Source: Methanomassiliicoccaceae archaeon UBA113
Lineage (GTDB): Archaea > Thermoplasmatota > Thermoplasmata > Methanomassiliicoccales > Methanomethylophilaceae
NCBI GenBank assembly: GCA_002506175.1
Contig: DAXB01000059.1
Coordinates: forward strand, 1,308 to 26,019
Reading direction: 5' to 3'
DNA: 24,712 bases
The notes beneath the pieces are model-generated. The model searched no databases. It was not told the origin of the DNA and saw only the letters and a list, made by a program, of their open reading frames with translations. Below, in pieces: positions 8,123-15,693 of this stretch. How positions within the stretch are numbered: position 1 is the stretch's first letter; each line of letters opens with the position of its first letter. The position numbers and the translations under genes were made by a program.

Positions 8123-9496
8123 TCATTCTGATACATCAATGGGCTGTTCGCTCATCTTTTTGGACACCTGTCTCTGAGTGATCATCGTCACGGTGAAGAT
8201 GGATGCCGCACCGACCATATGTCCGAAGACGAGCGCCCATGCGATCTCGTTAACTGAGTACGGCATTGCGAACCAGAAGAATGTTATCAGGACCGCGTTC
8301 CTCCACAGGGCCATTATGACGGAACGGTTGGGGTGGCCCAATGCCTGCAGGTATCCGGAACATAATGGGGTGAATGAGAAGAACATAACGTATCCGCACA
8401 TTATGCGCAGGACTGCGACCATCTCGGGTCTGTTGAGCAGCATCTCCCCCGAGTATGAGAATATGAACAGGGCCTGTTCGGGGAACAGCTCTACCAGTAT
8501 CGCCAGGATGAGCACGCAGGACAGCCCCAGGGTGAGCGCATAACGGAAAGACTTCTTCATGCGTGAGAGGTCCGCCTGTCCAAGCGCGGATGATGCCACA
8601 GGCACCAATGCTGAACCTATCGCCATTGCGGGGATGACTATCAAGTCCATTAGGTTATCAGGCGTGGAATATATCGTCAGCGCATGGGATCCTCCCGGAT
8701 TCATCAGCACGATGTAGTTCAGCACTGCGTTCATGGACCACATGATTGCATACTCGATCATCTGAGGTATACCGGCTCTCATCAGAGCGTGCATGTTGTC
8801 CTTGTGGTATCTGATGTTTCCTCTGCTGATGTCCAGATAGGTTCTGTTACTCCTCAGATACATGATTCCGACCAGAAGGGACAGTATTGTTGATATGACG
8901 GTAGCGATGGCCGCCCCCTGTATGCCCCATCCGAGGCTGTAGATGAAGATCGGATCCAGTATGATGTTGGACGCCGCTTGGACGGTCATCATTATCATTG
9001 AGAAACGGGTCGCACCCTGTCCGTTCAGTATTCCTCCGATGACTCCGTTGAATATTATCACCACGGTGAAGATCGTGTAAGGCATGATGTACGCCAGGGT
9101 GAGGTCCAGGACGTTTGCGGAACCGATGATGGATAGTAGGGTAGACTGGGAGACCAGCAGGATTGGCGTGAGCACTATTCCGAACGCAAGAGCGAATATT
9201 ATGGCCTGAGCAGATGCACTCAGGGAATCTTCCCTCCTTCCGGCACCGATCATCTTCGATATGACTGCCGATGCTCCGACACCCAGTCCGCTTCCGAGGC
9301 CCACGAGTGTCATGTAGATCGGTGTGACGACCGCGACGGCGGCCATGACGTCATCGCCCAGGCCTGCGCACCATGCACGGTCGGCGAGGACGTTCGCCTG
9401 CGAGACCAGAAGGGACAGTATCAACGGGACGGCTAGTCTGACGATAGCTTTCTTGGGGTCACCCAGAAGAATCTTGATGCTGTCCTCTCCGTCCAT
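8123..9496 (-). CDS. MATE-family multidrug/cation efflux transporter
   Basis: This 457-residue polytopic membrane protein has about twelve hydrophobic helices arranged as two similar halves, as in Na+- or H+-coupled MATE exporters of the DinF/NorM type. The N-terminal helix region carries the family-like stretch PLILSLLVSQANVLADRAWCAGLG. The loop between the second and third helices has GLGSGLGVGASAVISKMIGAG, which matches the G-rich SxxxGAG segment of the family. The substrate cannot be told from sequence. A TATA box at 9517-9526 is centred 25 bases before the ATG, so the message is probably leaderless. The upstream nhaC-type gene is cut off by its own terminator. The two membrane genes are therefore probably separate units. 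Confidence 0.92.
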   Translation of the reverse strand: MDGEDSIKILLGDPKKAIVRLAVPLILSLLVSQANVLADRAWCAGLGDDVMAAVAVVTPIYMTLVGLGSGLGVGASAVISKMIGAGRREDSLSASAQAIIFALAFGIVLTPILLVSQSTLLSIIGSANVLDLTLAYIMPYTIFTVVIIFNGVIGGILNGQGATRFSMIMMTVQAASNIILDPIFIYSLGWGIQGAAIATVISTILSLLVGIMYLRSNRTYLDISRGNIRYHKDNMHALMRAGIPQMIEYAIMWSMNAVLNYIVLMNPGGSHALTIYSTPDNLMDLIVIPAMAIGSALVPVASSALGQADLSRMKKSFRYALTLGLSCVLILAILVELFPEQALFIFSYSGEMLLNRPEMVAVLRIMCGYVMFFSFTPLCSGYLQALGHPNRSVIMALWRNAVLITFFWFAMPYSVNEIAWALVFGHMVGAASIFTVTMITQRQVSKKMSEQPIDVSE

Positions 9497-9516
9497 GTGG
9501 CATCATCTATTGAATC

Positions 9517-9526
9517 ATATTATAAG
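9517..9526 (-). promoter_or_regulatory. TATA box of the MATE gene
   Basis: CTTATAATAT on the minus strand is centred about 25 bases before the ATG at 9496. It lies between the preceding terminator hairpin and the gene. Confidence 0.55.
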
Positions 9527-9544
9527 TTTTGAGTCAAAATGAAT

Positions 9545-9576
9545 GATAAAAAGTAAGGGCCGGGGTTTCCCCCGGC
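9545..9576 (-). terminator. Hairpin terminator after the NhaC-type gene
   Basis: A perfect 7-bp stem GCCGGGG/CCCCGGC with a 4-base loop (9559-9576) is followed on the minus strand by TTACTTTTTATC. It closes the antiporter transcript 18 bases after its stop. A nearly identical hairpin ends the gene at 23731. Confidence 0.7.
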
Positions 9577-9593
9577 TTGTTTCAATGGTTTAT

Positions 9594-11291
9594 TCAAACA
9601 TTCCTTCCGATTTTGGAACCGAAGTTGAACGATTTTCCGTTGTCTTCCATCTTCTTAATCAGGAATAGTATTGCTACCATTGCAACGATACCGATCGCAG
9701 TTACGATGTAGCTCTGCCAGAATCCTGCGATAAGGAAGAATACTGCAGAAATCGCAGCTACCAAGATAGCATACGGTGCCTGAGTCGAGACGTGGTTCAG
9801 GTGATCGCACTGTGCTCCGGCGGACGACAGGATTGTCGTATCCGATACGGGAGAGCAGTGGTCTCCGAACACGGCTCCTGCAAGAGATGCACTGACTCCG
9901 ACGACGAAGAGCGCTCCTCCCTCAGGGAAGACAGCGCAGACGATCGGGATCAGGATTCCGAAGGTTCCCCATGATGTTCCAGTCGAGAATGCGATGAAAC
10001 ATGCAACCAGCATGAATGCAACCGGCAGGAGGTTCTGGATTGTGGTTCCCGCGAGTGCTTCCTTGACGAATGTGTCCGAGTCCAGACCGGATGTGATGGA
10101 ACACATGGTCCATGCGAACACAAGAATCAGGATGGCGTAGACCATGTTGCTGAATCCTTTGGGGAGGCTGAGCATCATATCCTTGAATGCTACTGTTCTG
10201 CGGATGGAGAAGTATCCGACCGTGAGAAGCAGCGAGAGGACAGATGAGGCTGCAAGAGCGAGTGATGCGTCAGCTCCAGAGAATGCATCGACGAACGGTA
10301 CTCCCTTGAAGAATCCTCCGGTGTAGATCATCATGACAATGCTGATCGGAACGAGGAAGAGGAAGATGGGGATGAGGAGATCGATGAGCTTTCCCTTGGG
10401 GTTGAATTCTTCTTCCTCAACGCCTGCGTAAGGCCTCTCGGATGTTGTGTACAGGTCGCCTTTCTCGCGTGCATTCTTCTCGTGGATTCTCATCGGACCG
10501 AAATCAAAGTTGAAGGCTATGAGGACGATAATCATCACGATGGTGAAAATCGCGTAGAAGTTGTACGGGATAGACTGTAGGAAGATGTCGAATCCGCTCA
10601 TTGCGGTGAAGGTATCCGGAAGCGATCCGGTAACCGCCGCTGCCCATGAACTGATGGGTGCGATGATACAGATAGGGGCTGCCGTAGAGTCGATAATGTA
10701 TGCGAGTTTTGCACGGGAGATCTTGTACTTGTCCGTGATCGAACGCATGGTGGTTCCCACAGTCAGACAGTTGAAGTAATCATCAATGAAGAGGATAATT
10801 CCGAGTCCGAATGTGTATGCCTGTGCCGATCTGGGGCCTTTGATGTGCTTCTCTGCCCATGTACCGAATGCACGAACTCCTCCTCCGGCATACATGATAA
10901 CTCCGATGATTCCCAGTACCACCAGGAACATCAGAATACCTGCGTTCCATGTGCTGCTGAGGACATTCAGGAATCCGTAATCTGCCGTTACAAAGCATCC
11001 CTCTGCATCATCGTATGTGAAACCGACGATATTCTGCAGAGTCTGAAGGAGATCTCCATCTGCAAGGAACAATGCTCCGATAGCAATTCCTACGAACAGA
11101 GAGGGGAACACCTCTCTTGTTATGAGCGCCAATATGATGGCGACCAATGGCGGTACTAATGACCAGAACGTTCCTGCGAATCTGCATCCGCCCTCGATCG
11201 GAGCCACTGTTGTGAAAGCCACGATTACGACGATTGCAACAAGAGCGATAATGGAAATCAGCTTTACCATTTTCTTCTGATTTTCTTCCAT
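9594..11291 (-). CDS. NhaC-type Na+/H+ antiporter family protein
   Basis: This is a 565-residue inner-membrane transporter of the NhaC family, predicted to exchange Na+ for H+; related members exchange amino acids or organic acids, so the substrate is inferred. About twelve or more hydrophobic helices are visible. Family-typical segments are GIILFIDDYFNCLTVGTTM near the middle, FSTGTSWGTFGILIPI, and GAVFGDHCSPVSDTTILSS towards the C-terminus, with conserved polar residues in membrane helices. A charged cytosolic loop (about residues 270-300, EEEEFNPKGK) separates the two halves. The minus-strand ATG at 11291 is preceded at 8 bases by GGAG, a plausible Shine-Dalgarno, and by TATA-like sequences at 11316-11326 and 11332-11340. 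The gene is monocistronic, ended by the hairpin at 9559-9576. Confidence 0.9.
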   Translation of the reverse strand: MEENQKKMVKLISIIALVAIVVIVAFTTVAPIEGGCRFAGTFWSLVPPLVAIILALITREVFPSLFVGIAIGALFLADGDLLQTLQNIVGFTYDDAEGCFVTADYGFLNVLSSTWNAGILMFLVVLGIIGVIMYAGGGVRAFGTWAEKHIKGPRSAQAYTFGLGIILFIDDYFNCLTVGTTMRSITDKYKISRAKLAYIIDSTAAPICIIAPISSWAAAVTGSLPDTFTAMSGFDIFLQSIPYNFYAIFTIVMIIVLIAFNFDFGPMRIHEKNAREKGDLYTTSERPYAGVEEEEFNPKGKLIDLLIPIFLFLVPISIVMMIYTGGFFKGVPFVDAFSGADASLALAASSVLSLLLTVGYFSIRRTVAFKDMMLSLPKGFSNMVYAILILVFAWTMCSITSGLDSDTFVKEALAGTTIQNLLPVAFMLVACFIAFSTGTSWGTFGILIPIVCAVFPEGGALFVVGVSASLAGAVFGDHCSPVSDTTILSSAGAQCDHLNHVSTQAPYAILVAAISAVFFLIAGFWQSYIVTAIGIVAMVAILFLIKKMEDNGKSFNFGSKIGRNV

Positions 11292-11586
11292 AGAAATAAC
11301 TCCGTTAAATCTGGCATATAGTATAACTCCTCCTTATTAAGTAGTTAGTAAGATTTTGATTAATTTCGTAAAAAAATCATGTAATTATGTGGATTTTAAT
11401 TCGAAATTCGTAGAAAAAAGATGTTATTTTTCTGAAACTAGCTTTTTTCGTATTTGAGCGGTCATAGAAATATGGATAAGCGGTCGGAATCTGTTTGTGT
11501 GATCGAGATAGGTAGGAAGTGCCACGCATTTCGATCGTAAAAGATGTGGAGATGGAATTAAACGCGCCGCATGTGAAAAGAAGGGG
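11292..11586. other. AT-rich intergenic region upstream of the NhaC-type gene
   Basis: This stretch has no convincing gene. Its antiporter-proximal end holds the promoter: TATACTATAT near 11316-11326 or TTAATAAGG near 11332-11340, and a GGAG Shine-Dalgarno at 11300-11303. In the centre an inverted repeat AGAAAAA/TTTTTCT (11412-11418 with 11427-11433) lies in a strongly A+T-rich tract unlike the flanking genes. The thrS terminator occupies the far end. No conserved RNA could be recognised. Confidence 0.5.
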
Positions 11587-11616
11587 CGAGCCGTCAGGTT
11601 ATGTCCTGACAGCTCG
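11570..11616 (-). terminator. Hairpin terminator after thrS
   Basis: A 12-position stem with one mismatch (11587-11598 with 11605-11616; CGAGC and GTCAGG arms) and a 6-base loop lies 11 bases after the thrS stop. On the minus strand it is followed by CCCCTTCTTTTC. Confidence 0.7.
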
Positions 11617-11627
11617 CGAATATGAAA

Positions 11628-13382
11628 TCAAGCTCTGTCCTGGATCTCTTTCTGGACTTTGGCAATGAATTCGTCGAGTTTCATCGCACCGAGGTTGTTT
11701 CCATCCCTGGTCCTCACGGTGACGATGGTTCCGTCCTCGACCTCGAACTCTCCGAGGACGAGCATGTACGGAATCTTCTGGAGCTGGGCCTCACGGATCT
11801 TGTATCCGATCTTCTCGCCCCTGTTGTCGAGCTCCATCCTGATTCCCGCTTCCTTGAGCTTCTTTGCGACCTGCTCAGAGTACTCGAAGGACTTCTCCGA
11901 GACGGAGAGGACCTTGACCTGGACGGGTGCGAGCCAAGTGGGGAATTTTCCGGCATAGTGCTCGATGAGGATTCCGATGAACCTCTCGATGGATCCGAAG
12001 ATCACACGGTGAATCATGACAGGCCTGTGCTTCTCGTTGTCGGCTCCGATGTACGATATATCGAAGTTCTGAGGCATCTGGAAGTCGAGCTGGATGGTTC
12101 CGCACTGCCAGGTCCTTCCGATGGTGTCCTCGAGGTGGAAGTCGATCTTGGGCCCGTAGAATGCTCCGTCTCCTTCGTTGACGGCGTAGGGTAGGTTGCA
12201 CTCCTCTAGAGCTTTTTTGAGTCCATCGGTTGCCTTTTCCCAGTCCTCGTCGGAACCCATGGAGTTCTCGGGCCTGGTGGACAGCTCGACGTGGTACTTG
12301 AAGCCGAATTTGCTGTAGACCTCGTTGATCAGTCTGACAACTCCCTTGATCTCGTCCGTAATCTGATCCTGGGTCATGAAGATGTGGGCATCGTCCTGGG
12401 TGAAGCATCTGACCCTGAACAGTCCGTGGAGTGTTCCGGATCTCTCGTGCCTGTGGACGATTCCGAGCTCTCCGAGCCTCAGGGGGAGGTCCTTGTATGA
12501 GTGGGTCTCGTTCTTGTAGGTGAGCACACCGCCGGGACAGTTCATGGGCTTGATGCAGAACAGCTCGTCATCGATCATGGTGGTGTACATGTTGTCCTTG
12601 TAGTGGTCCCAGTGTCCTGACTGCTGCCAGAGGCTCTGGGTCATGATCAGGGGAGTGGAGATCTCGTAGTATCCTTCCCTGGTGTGAAGCTCCCTCCAGT
12701 ACTGGATGAGGGTGTTCTTCAGGACCATTCCCTTGGGCAGGAAGAACGGGAATCCGGGGCCCTCGTCCATAAGGGCGAACAGTCCGAGCTCTTTTCCGAG
12801 CTTCCTGTGGTCCCTCTTCTTGGCCTCCTCGATCATGGTGAGGTAGGACTCGAGCTCCTCTTTCGAGGGGAATGCGGTACCGTAGATCCTGGTGAGCATC
12901 TTGTTCTTCTCGTCGCCGCGCCAGTATGCTCCGGCGATGGAAGTGAGTTTGAATGCCTTGACAGCCTTCGTGTAGAGCGCGTGGGGTCCTGCGCAGAGGT
13001 CTGTGAACTCTCCCTGCTTGTAGAAGCTGATCTTAGCGTCTGCGGGGAGGTCCTCGATGAGTTCGACCTTATAGGGCTCGCGTTTCTCTTTCATGAATGC
13101 GATGGCTTCCTCCCTGGGGAGTGTGAATGTCTCCAGTTTGAGGTTCTCCTTGACGATCTTCTTCATCTCAGCCTCGATCTTGTCGAGGTCCTCGGGGACG
13201 AATCCTCCGTCCCTGTCCAGATCATAGTAGAATCCGTCATCGATCGCTGGTCCTATCGCAAGTTTGGTTCCGGGGTACAGCCTCTGTACCGCCTGTGCCA
13301 TAATGTGGGAACATGTGTGCCTAATGACCTTCAGTTCTTCCTCGGTCTCCTTCACTGTTCCGTCACTGTACAAAGCTTTCAT
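11628..13382 (-). CDS. thrS: Threonyl-tRNA synthetase, bacterial type, lacking the N-terminal TGS domain
   Basis: This class II synthetase charges tRNA-Thr. The 584 residues begin directly before the bacterial-type editing domain, with HTCSH (H22, H26) and later FTDLCAGPH supplying the usual hydrolytic metal-site residues. The catalytic core has motif 2 in VHRHERSGTLHG, the zinc ligand Cys282 in MNCPGG, and motif 3 near GSIERFIG; the anticodon-binding domain ends the protein. The usual N-terminal TGS domain (about 60 residues) is absent. Most Euryarchaeota instead carry a DTD-like editing domain, so this gene looks acquired from bacteria. A GTG at 13391 is in frame, but AGGTGA lies about 5 bases before the ATG at 13382, which decides for 13382. 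The transcript has a leader of about 50 bases. It diverges from hisS. Confidence 0.95.
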   Translation of the reverse strand: MKALYSDGTVKETEEELKVIRHTCSHIMAQAVQRLYPGTKLAIGPAIDDGFYYDLDRDGGFVPEDLDKIEAEMKKIVKENLKLETFTLPREEAIAFMKEKREPYKVELIEDLPADAKISFYKQGEFTDLCAGPHALYTKAVKAFKLTSIAGAYWRGDEKNKMLTRIYGTAFPSKEELESYLTMIEEAKKRDHRKLGKELGLFALMDEGPGFPFFLPKGMVLKNTLIQYWRELHTREGYYEISTPLIMTQSLWQQSGHWDHYKDNMYTTMIDDELFCIKPMNCPGGVLTYKNETHSYKDLPLRLGELGIVHRHERSGTLHGLFRVRCFTQDDAHIFMTQDQITDEIKGVVRLINEVYSKFGFKYHVELSTRPENSMGSDEDWEKATDGLKKALEECNLPYAVNEGDGAFYGPKIDFHLEDTIGRTWQCGTIQLDFQMPQNFDISYIGADNEKHRPVMIHRVIFGSIERFIGILIEHYAGKFPTWLAPVQVKVLSVSEKSFEYSEQVAKKLKEAGIRMELDNRGEKIGYKIREAQLQKIPYMLVLGEFEVEDGTIVTVRTRDGNNLGAMKLDEFIAKVQKEIQDRA

Positions 13383-13455
13383 TTTAGTCACCTTTGACCC
13401 GCCGACATACGAACGCCGACTGGGATTGTTTGGTGTCTCCCCGTACGTTCATCTT

Positions 13456-13465
13456 ATTTTATAAT
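13456..13465 (-). promoter_or_regulatory. TATA box of thrS
   Basis: An ATTATAAAATAAG-type element on the minus strand predicts a start near 13435 and a leader of about 50 bases. This agrees with thrS being one of the few genes here with a good Shine-Dalgarno sequence. Confidence 0.5.
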
Positions 13466-13551
13466 TATCTTTAAGAGGACAGGCTTTGTAAGATATGTTA
13501 ACGGCGTTATGTAATGCCATGGAATCTTTTTCTTACGCGTTTAGGAACAAG

Positions 13552-13559
13552 TATTAAAA
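13552..13559 (+). promoter_or_regulatory. TATA box of hisS
   Basis: TATTAAAA is centred about 27 bases before the hisS ATG, predicting a leaderless message. It is divergent from the thrS promoter. Confidence 0.6.
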
Positions 13560-13581
13560 CGGACCTGCTTATGCGACATCT

Positions 13582-14829
13582 ATGATACAGTGTCCGCGCG
13601 GTACGAGGGATTTCCTTCCGGATGATATGGAGAAACGCAGGTTCTATGAGAACAAACTCAGGCATACCGCACAGACATTCGGTTTCAGAGAGATCGAGAC
13701 CCCTATCTTCGAGGATGCGGAACTGTTCATTCTGAGGTCTGGACCCAATGTCCTCAACGAGCTCTATGCTTTCAAGGACAAGGGGGACAGGGAGCTTGCG
13801 CTCCGTCCCGAGATGACGGCGCCATCCATCAGGATGTTCGTCAACAGCATGAGCAACGATCCCAAACCGATCAAGATATTCTATTTCGGACAGTGCTTCA
13901 GGTACGAGAGGCCTCAGAGCGGAAGATACAGGGAGTTCTTCCAATTCGGAGCGGAGCTCATCGGATCCGCTACCCCGGAGACCGATGCGGAGGTCATATG
14001 CCTCGCCGCAGCCATGATCAAGAACTTCGGTATCGAGAACTACAAGGTCCACATCGGACACATCGGAGTCCTCAGGGAAGCCATCGCCAACGCTGGAGTG
14101 CCCAAGGAGAGGACGGCTGAAGTCCTCCAGAAGCTTGATAAGAAGCTGTATGACGAGGCGCGTCCGCTGCTCGAGAGCATGAATGTCGCATCCAACGTCA
14201 TCGACGAGATCTTCACCCTCACGGAGACCGTAGGGGGAACGGAGGTTCTTTCCAAGGTCCCCGGAGATGCGGGAGATTATCTGAGACAGGTAACGGACTG
14301 CATGCATGCAATGGGAGTGGACAATTACGATATCGACCTCGGAGTCGTCCGCGGATTGGATTACTACACAGGAATGGTCTTCGAGGTGGAGGCCCCCGCT
14401 CTCGGAGCCGAGAAGCAGATATGCGGCGGAGGTTCCTACACTCTGTCCGAGCTGTTCGGAGGAGAGAAGGTCTTCTCCACAGGATTCGCAATCGGATTCG
14501 ACAGGATCCTTCTGGCAATGGAGAAGGAGGGACATGTGTACGAGCCCAAGGGAATCGATGCATACGTTCTTTCGGTCACTGACGACATGAGGCTCAAGGC
14601 AGCCGAGATCGTCTCGATGCTCCGCAGGGAGGACATATCAGCGGACATAGACATCATGGGGCGCAAGATGCAGAAGGCCATGAAGTATGCCTCATCCGTC
14701 AGGTCAAAGTATGCCGTGATCGTCGGTGCCAAGGAGATGGAGGAGGAATCCGTCACTCTGAGGGACATGACGTCCGGAGAGCAGTCTGTCGTGAAGATAT
14801 CGGAACTCTGCTCCAAGATAAAAGGCTGA
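13582..14829 (+). CDS. hisS: Histidyl-tRNA synthetase
   Basis: This class II synthetase of 415 residues charges tRNA-His. The N-terminus MIQCPRGTRDF is the family hallmark. Motif 2 is FRYERPQSGRYREF starting at residue 106. The histidine-binding motif GLDYYTGMVFE starts at residue 258. Motif 3 falls in the segment STGFAIGFDRILLAM. The last 95 residues or so form the anticodon-binding domain. The length is normal for the standard HisRS rather than the short HisZ paralogue, and the anticodon domain is present, so this is the tRNA-charging enzyme. It ends one base before the convergent rnhA stop. Confidence 0.97.
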   Translation: MIQCPRGTRDFLPDDMEKRRFYENKLRHTAQTFGFREIETPIFEDAELFILRSGPNVLNELYAFKDKGDRELALRPEMTAPSIRMFVNSMSNDPKPIKIFYFGQCFRYERPQSGRYREFFQFGAELIGSATPETDAEVICLAAAMIKNFGIENYKVHIGHIGVLREAIANAGVPKERTAEVLQKLDKKLYDEARPLLESMNVASNVIDEIFTLTETVGGTEVLSKVPGDAGDYLRQVTDCMHAMGVDNYDIDLGVVRGLDYYTGMVFEVEAPALGAEKQICGGGSYTLSELFGGEKVFSTGFAIGFDRILLAMEKEGHVYEPKGIDAYVLSVTDDMRLKAAEIVSMLRREDISADIDIMGRKMQKAMKYASSVRSKYAVIVGAKEMEEESVTLRDMTSGEQSVVKISELCSKIKG

Positions 14830-14830
14830 A

Positions 14831-15229
14831 TCAGTGCTTGTCCATCTCTTCGTTGAGAAGGGCATCCGCACGCGGGATCAGCTCCTGCGATCTGCGGACG
14901 TTACGGAATCTTACATCCGGGATCAAGGAACACAGGGCCTTGGCATCATCATATAATGACTTCATGTCAGGGCTCTTTACCTTGTATTCGCCGGTCATCT
15001 GCTTTATCACAAGCTGGGAATCCATCACGAACTCAGCTTTCTGACCTTTATATTCGAGGACCTTGGTGATTCCGGCAATAAGCCCTCTGTATTCGGCATA
15101 GTTGTTGGTGTGGACCCCAAGGAATTCCGCATGTTCGTGGACGATCTCCCCGTCCTCGACTACGACTATCGCATAGGCGGATTTGCCTGGATTCCCTCTG
15201 GATCCCCCGTCCGAGTACACTGTGAACAT
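14831..15229 (-). CDS. rnhA: Ribonuclease HI
   Basis: This 132-residue type 1 RNase H cleaves the RNA strand of RNA-DNA hybrids. The N-terminal strand VYSDGGSRGNPG carries catalytic D7; E46 in NNYAEYRG and D70 in FVMDSQ complete the acidic triad, and D122 in PRADALLN supplies the fourth metal ligand. The basic protrusion of the E. coli enzyme is missing, as in many archaeal and Gram-positive short forms. Its ATG shares a base with the panD stop (TGATG), so it is translationally coupled to panD and has no promoter of its own. It converges on hisS with one base between the two stops and no visible terminator. Confidence 0.95.
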   Translation of the reverse strand: MFTVYSDGGSRGNPGKSAYAIVVVEDGEIVHEHAEFLGVHTNNYAEYRGLIAGITKVLEYKGQKAEFVMDSQLVIKQMTGEYKVKSPDMKSLYDDAKALCSLIPDVRFRNVRRSQELIPRADALLNEEMDKH

Positions 15230-15576
15230 CAGTACACCAATTCCCTTGAGACCTTGTTATCGCTATCCACGAGAAGAACTTTGGCGTGGATCCTTTCATC
15301 GGTGAGCTCGTAACCCATGATGATGACTTTGTCCCCTTCCTTTACCAGATGGGCGGCTGCACCGTTGATTGCGATGATCCCCGAACCGCGCTTCCCCGGA
15401 AGAATGTATGTGTCTAAACGGTTCCCGTTGTTCACATCCGCTATGGTGACTTTCTCTCCTACCCACATCCCGCACCCATCTACGAGGTCCTCGTCTATGG
15501 TGATGCTGCCTTCATAGTCCAGACGTGTCTCTGTGACCGTAGCTCTGTGGATTTTGCTGCGAAGCATCCAGCGCAT
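15229..15576 (-). CDS. panD: Aspartate 1-decarboxylase, pyruvoyl-dependent (bacterial PanD type)
   Basis: This 115-residue enzyme decarboxylates L-aspartate to beta-alanine for pantothenate and CoA synthesis. The start MRWMLRSKIHRATVTE aligns with bacterial PanD. The self-cleavage site is Gly23-Ser24 in DYEGSITIDED, where Ser24 becomes the pyruvoyl group. RGSGIIAINGAAAHLV with its conserved NGAAA segment, and the C-terminal VKEGDKVIIMGYE are also typical. Archaea usually make beta-alanine with the unrelated PLP enzyme MfnA, so this gene was probably acquired from bacteria. The open frame runs to 15633, but the TATA box at 15599-15606 is centred 26 bases before 15576 and alignment to bacterial PanD starts there; the ATG at 15567 is a weaker alternative. 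It forms an operon with rnhA. Confidence 0.93.
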   Translation of the reverse strand: MRWMLRSKIHRATVTETRLDYEGSITIDEDLVDGCGMWVGEKVTIADVNNGNRLDTYILPGKRGSGIIAINGAAAHLVKEGDKVIIMGYELTDERIHAKVLLVDSDNKVSRELVY

Positions 15577-15598
15577 GGATGTGCTTAATCTGGACAAT

Positions 15599-15606
15599 GT
15601 TAAAGA
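15599..15606 (-). promoter_or_regulatory. TATA box of panD-rnhA
   Basis: TCTTTAAC on the minus strand is centred about 26 bases before the ATG at 15576, which makes that ATG the likely leaderless start. It lies 20 bases from the outer arm of the operator at 15626-15680. Confidence 0.5.
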
Positions 15607-15625
15607 ACATTTCCAATGCGATTGT

Positions 15626-15680
15626 AGTAACACGATTTGTAATCAAAATAACACTTAAATAATCGTGTTACTTTTTGATT
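15626..15680. promoter_or_regulatory. Interleaved inverted-repeat operator over the ABC-uptake promoter
   Basis: Two perfect inverted repeats interleave: AGTAACACGATT (15626-15637) with AATCGTGTTACT (15661-15672), and AATCAAAA (15641-15648) with TTTTGATT (15673-15680). A third TAACAC at 15649-15654 faces GTGTTA at 15665-15670, a 10-base-spaced dyad centred at 15659.5. The two direct TAACAC copies are 21 bases apart, two helical turns. The TATA-like CTTAAATAAT at 15654-15663 sits inside this dyad, so binding would block TBP. The next gene starts at 15694. A metal- or cofactor-responsive repressor is likely, but its identity is not shown. Confidence 0.7.
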
Positions 15681-15693
15681 CATTAGTGATACT

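Noticed and set aside
13507..14535. A 342-codon open frame on the minus strand opposite hisS.
   Set aside because: HisRS motifs are unambiguous on the plus strand, and the antisense translation has no domain-like pattern.
15626..15672. Direct naming of the operator as a NikR site.
   Set aside because: The heptamer resembles a remembered NikR half-site, but orientation and spacing differ, so no regulator is named.
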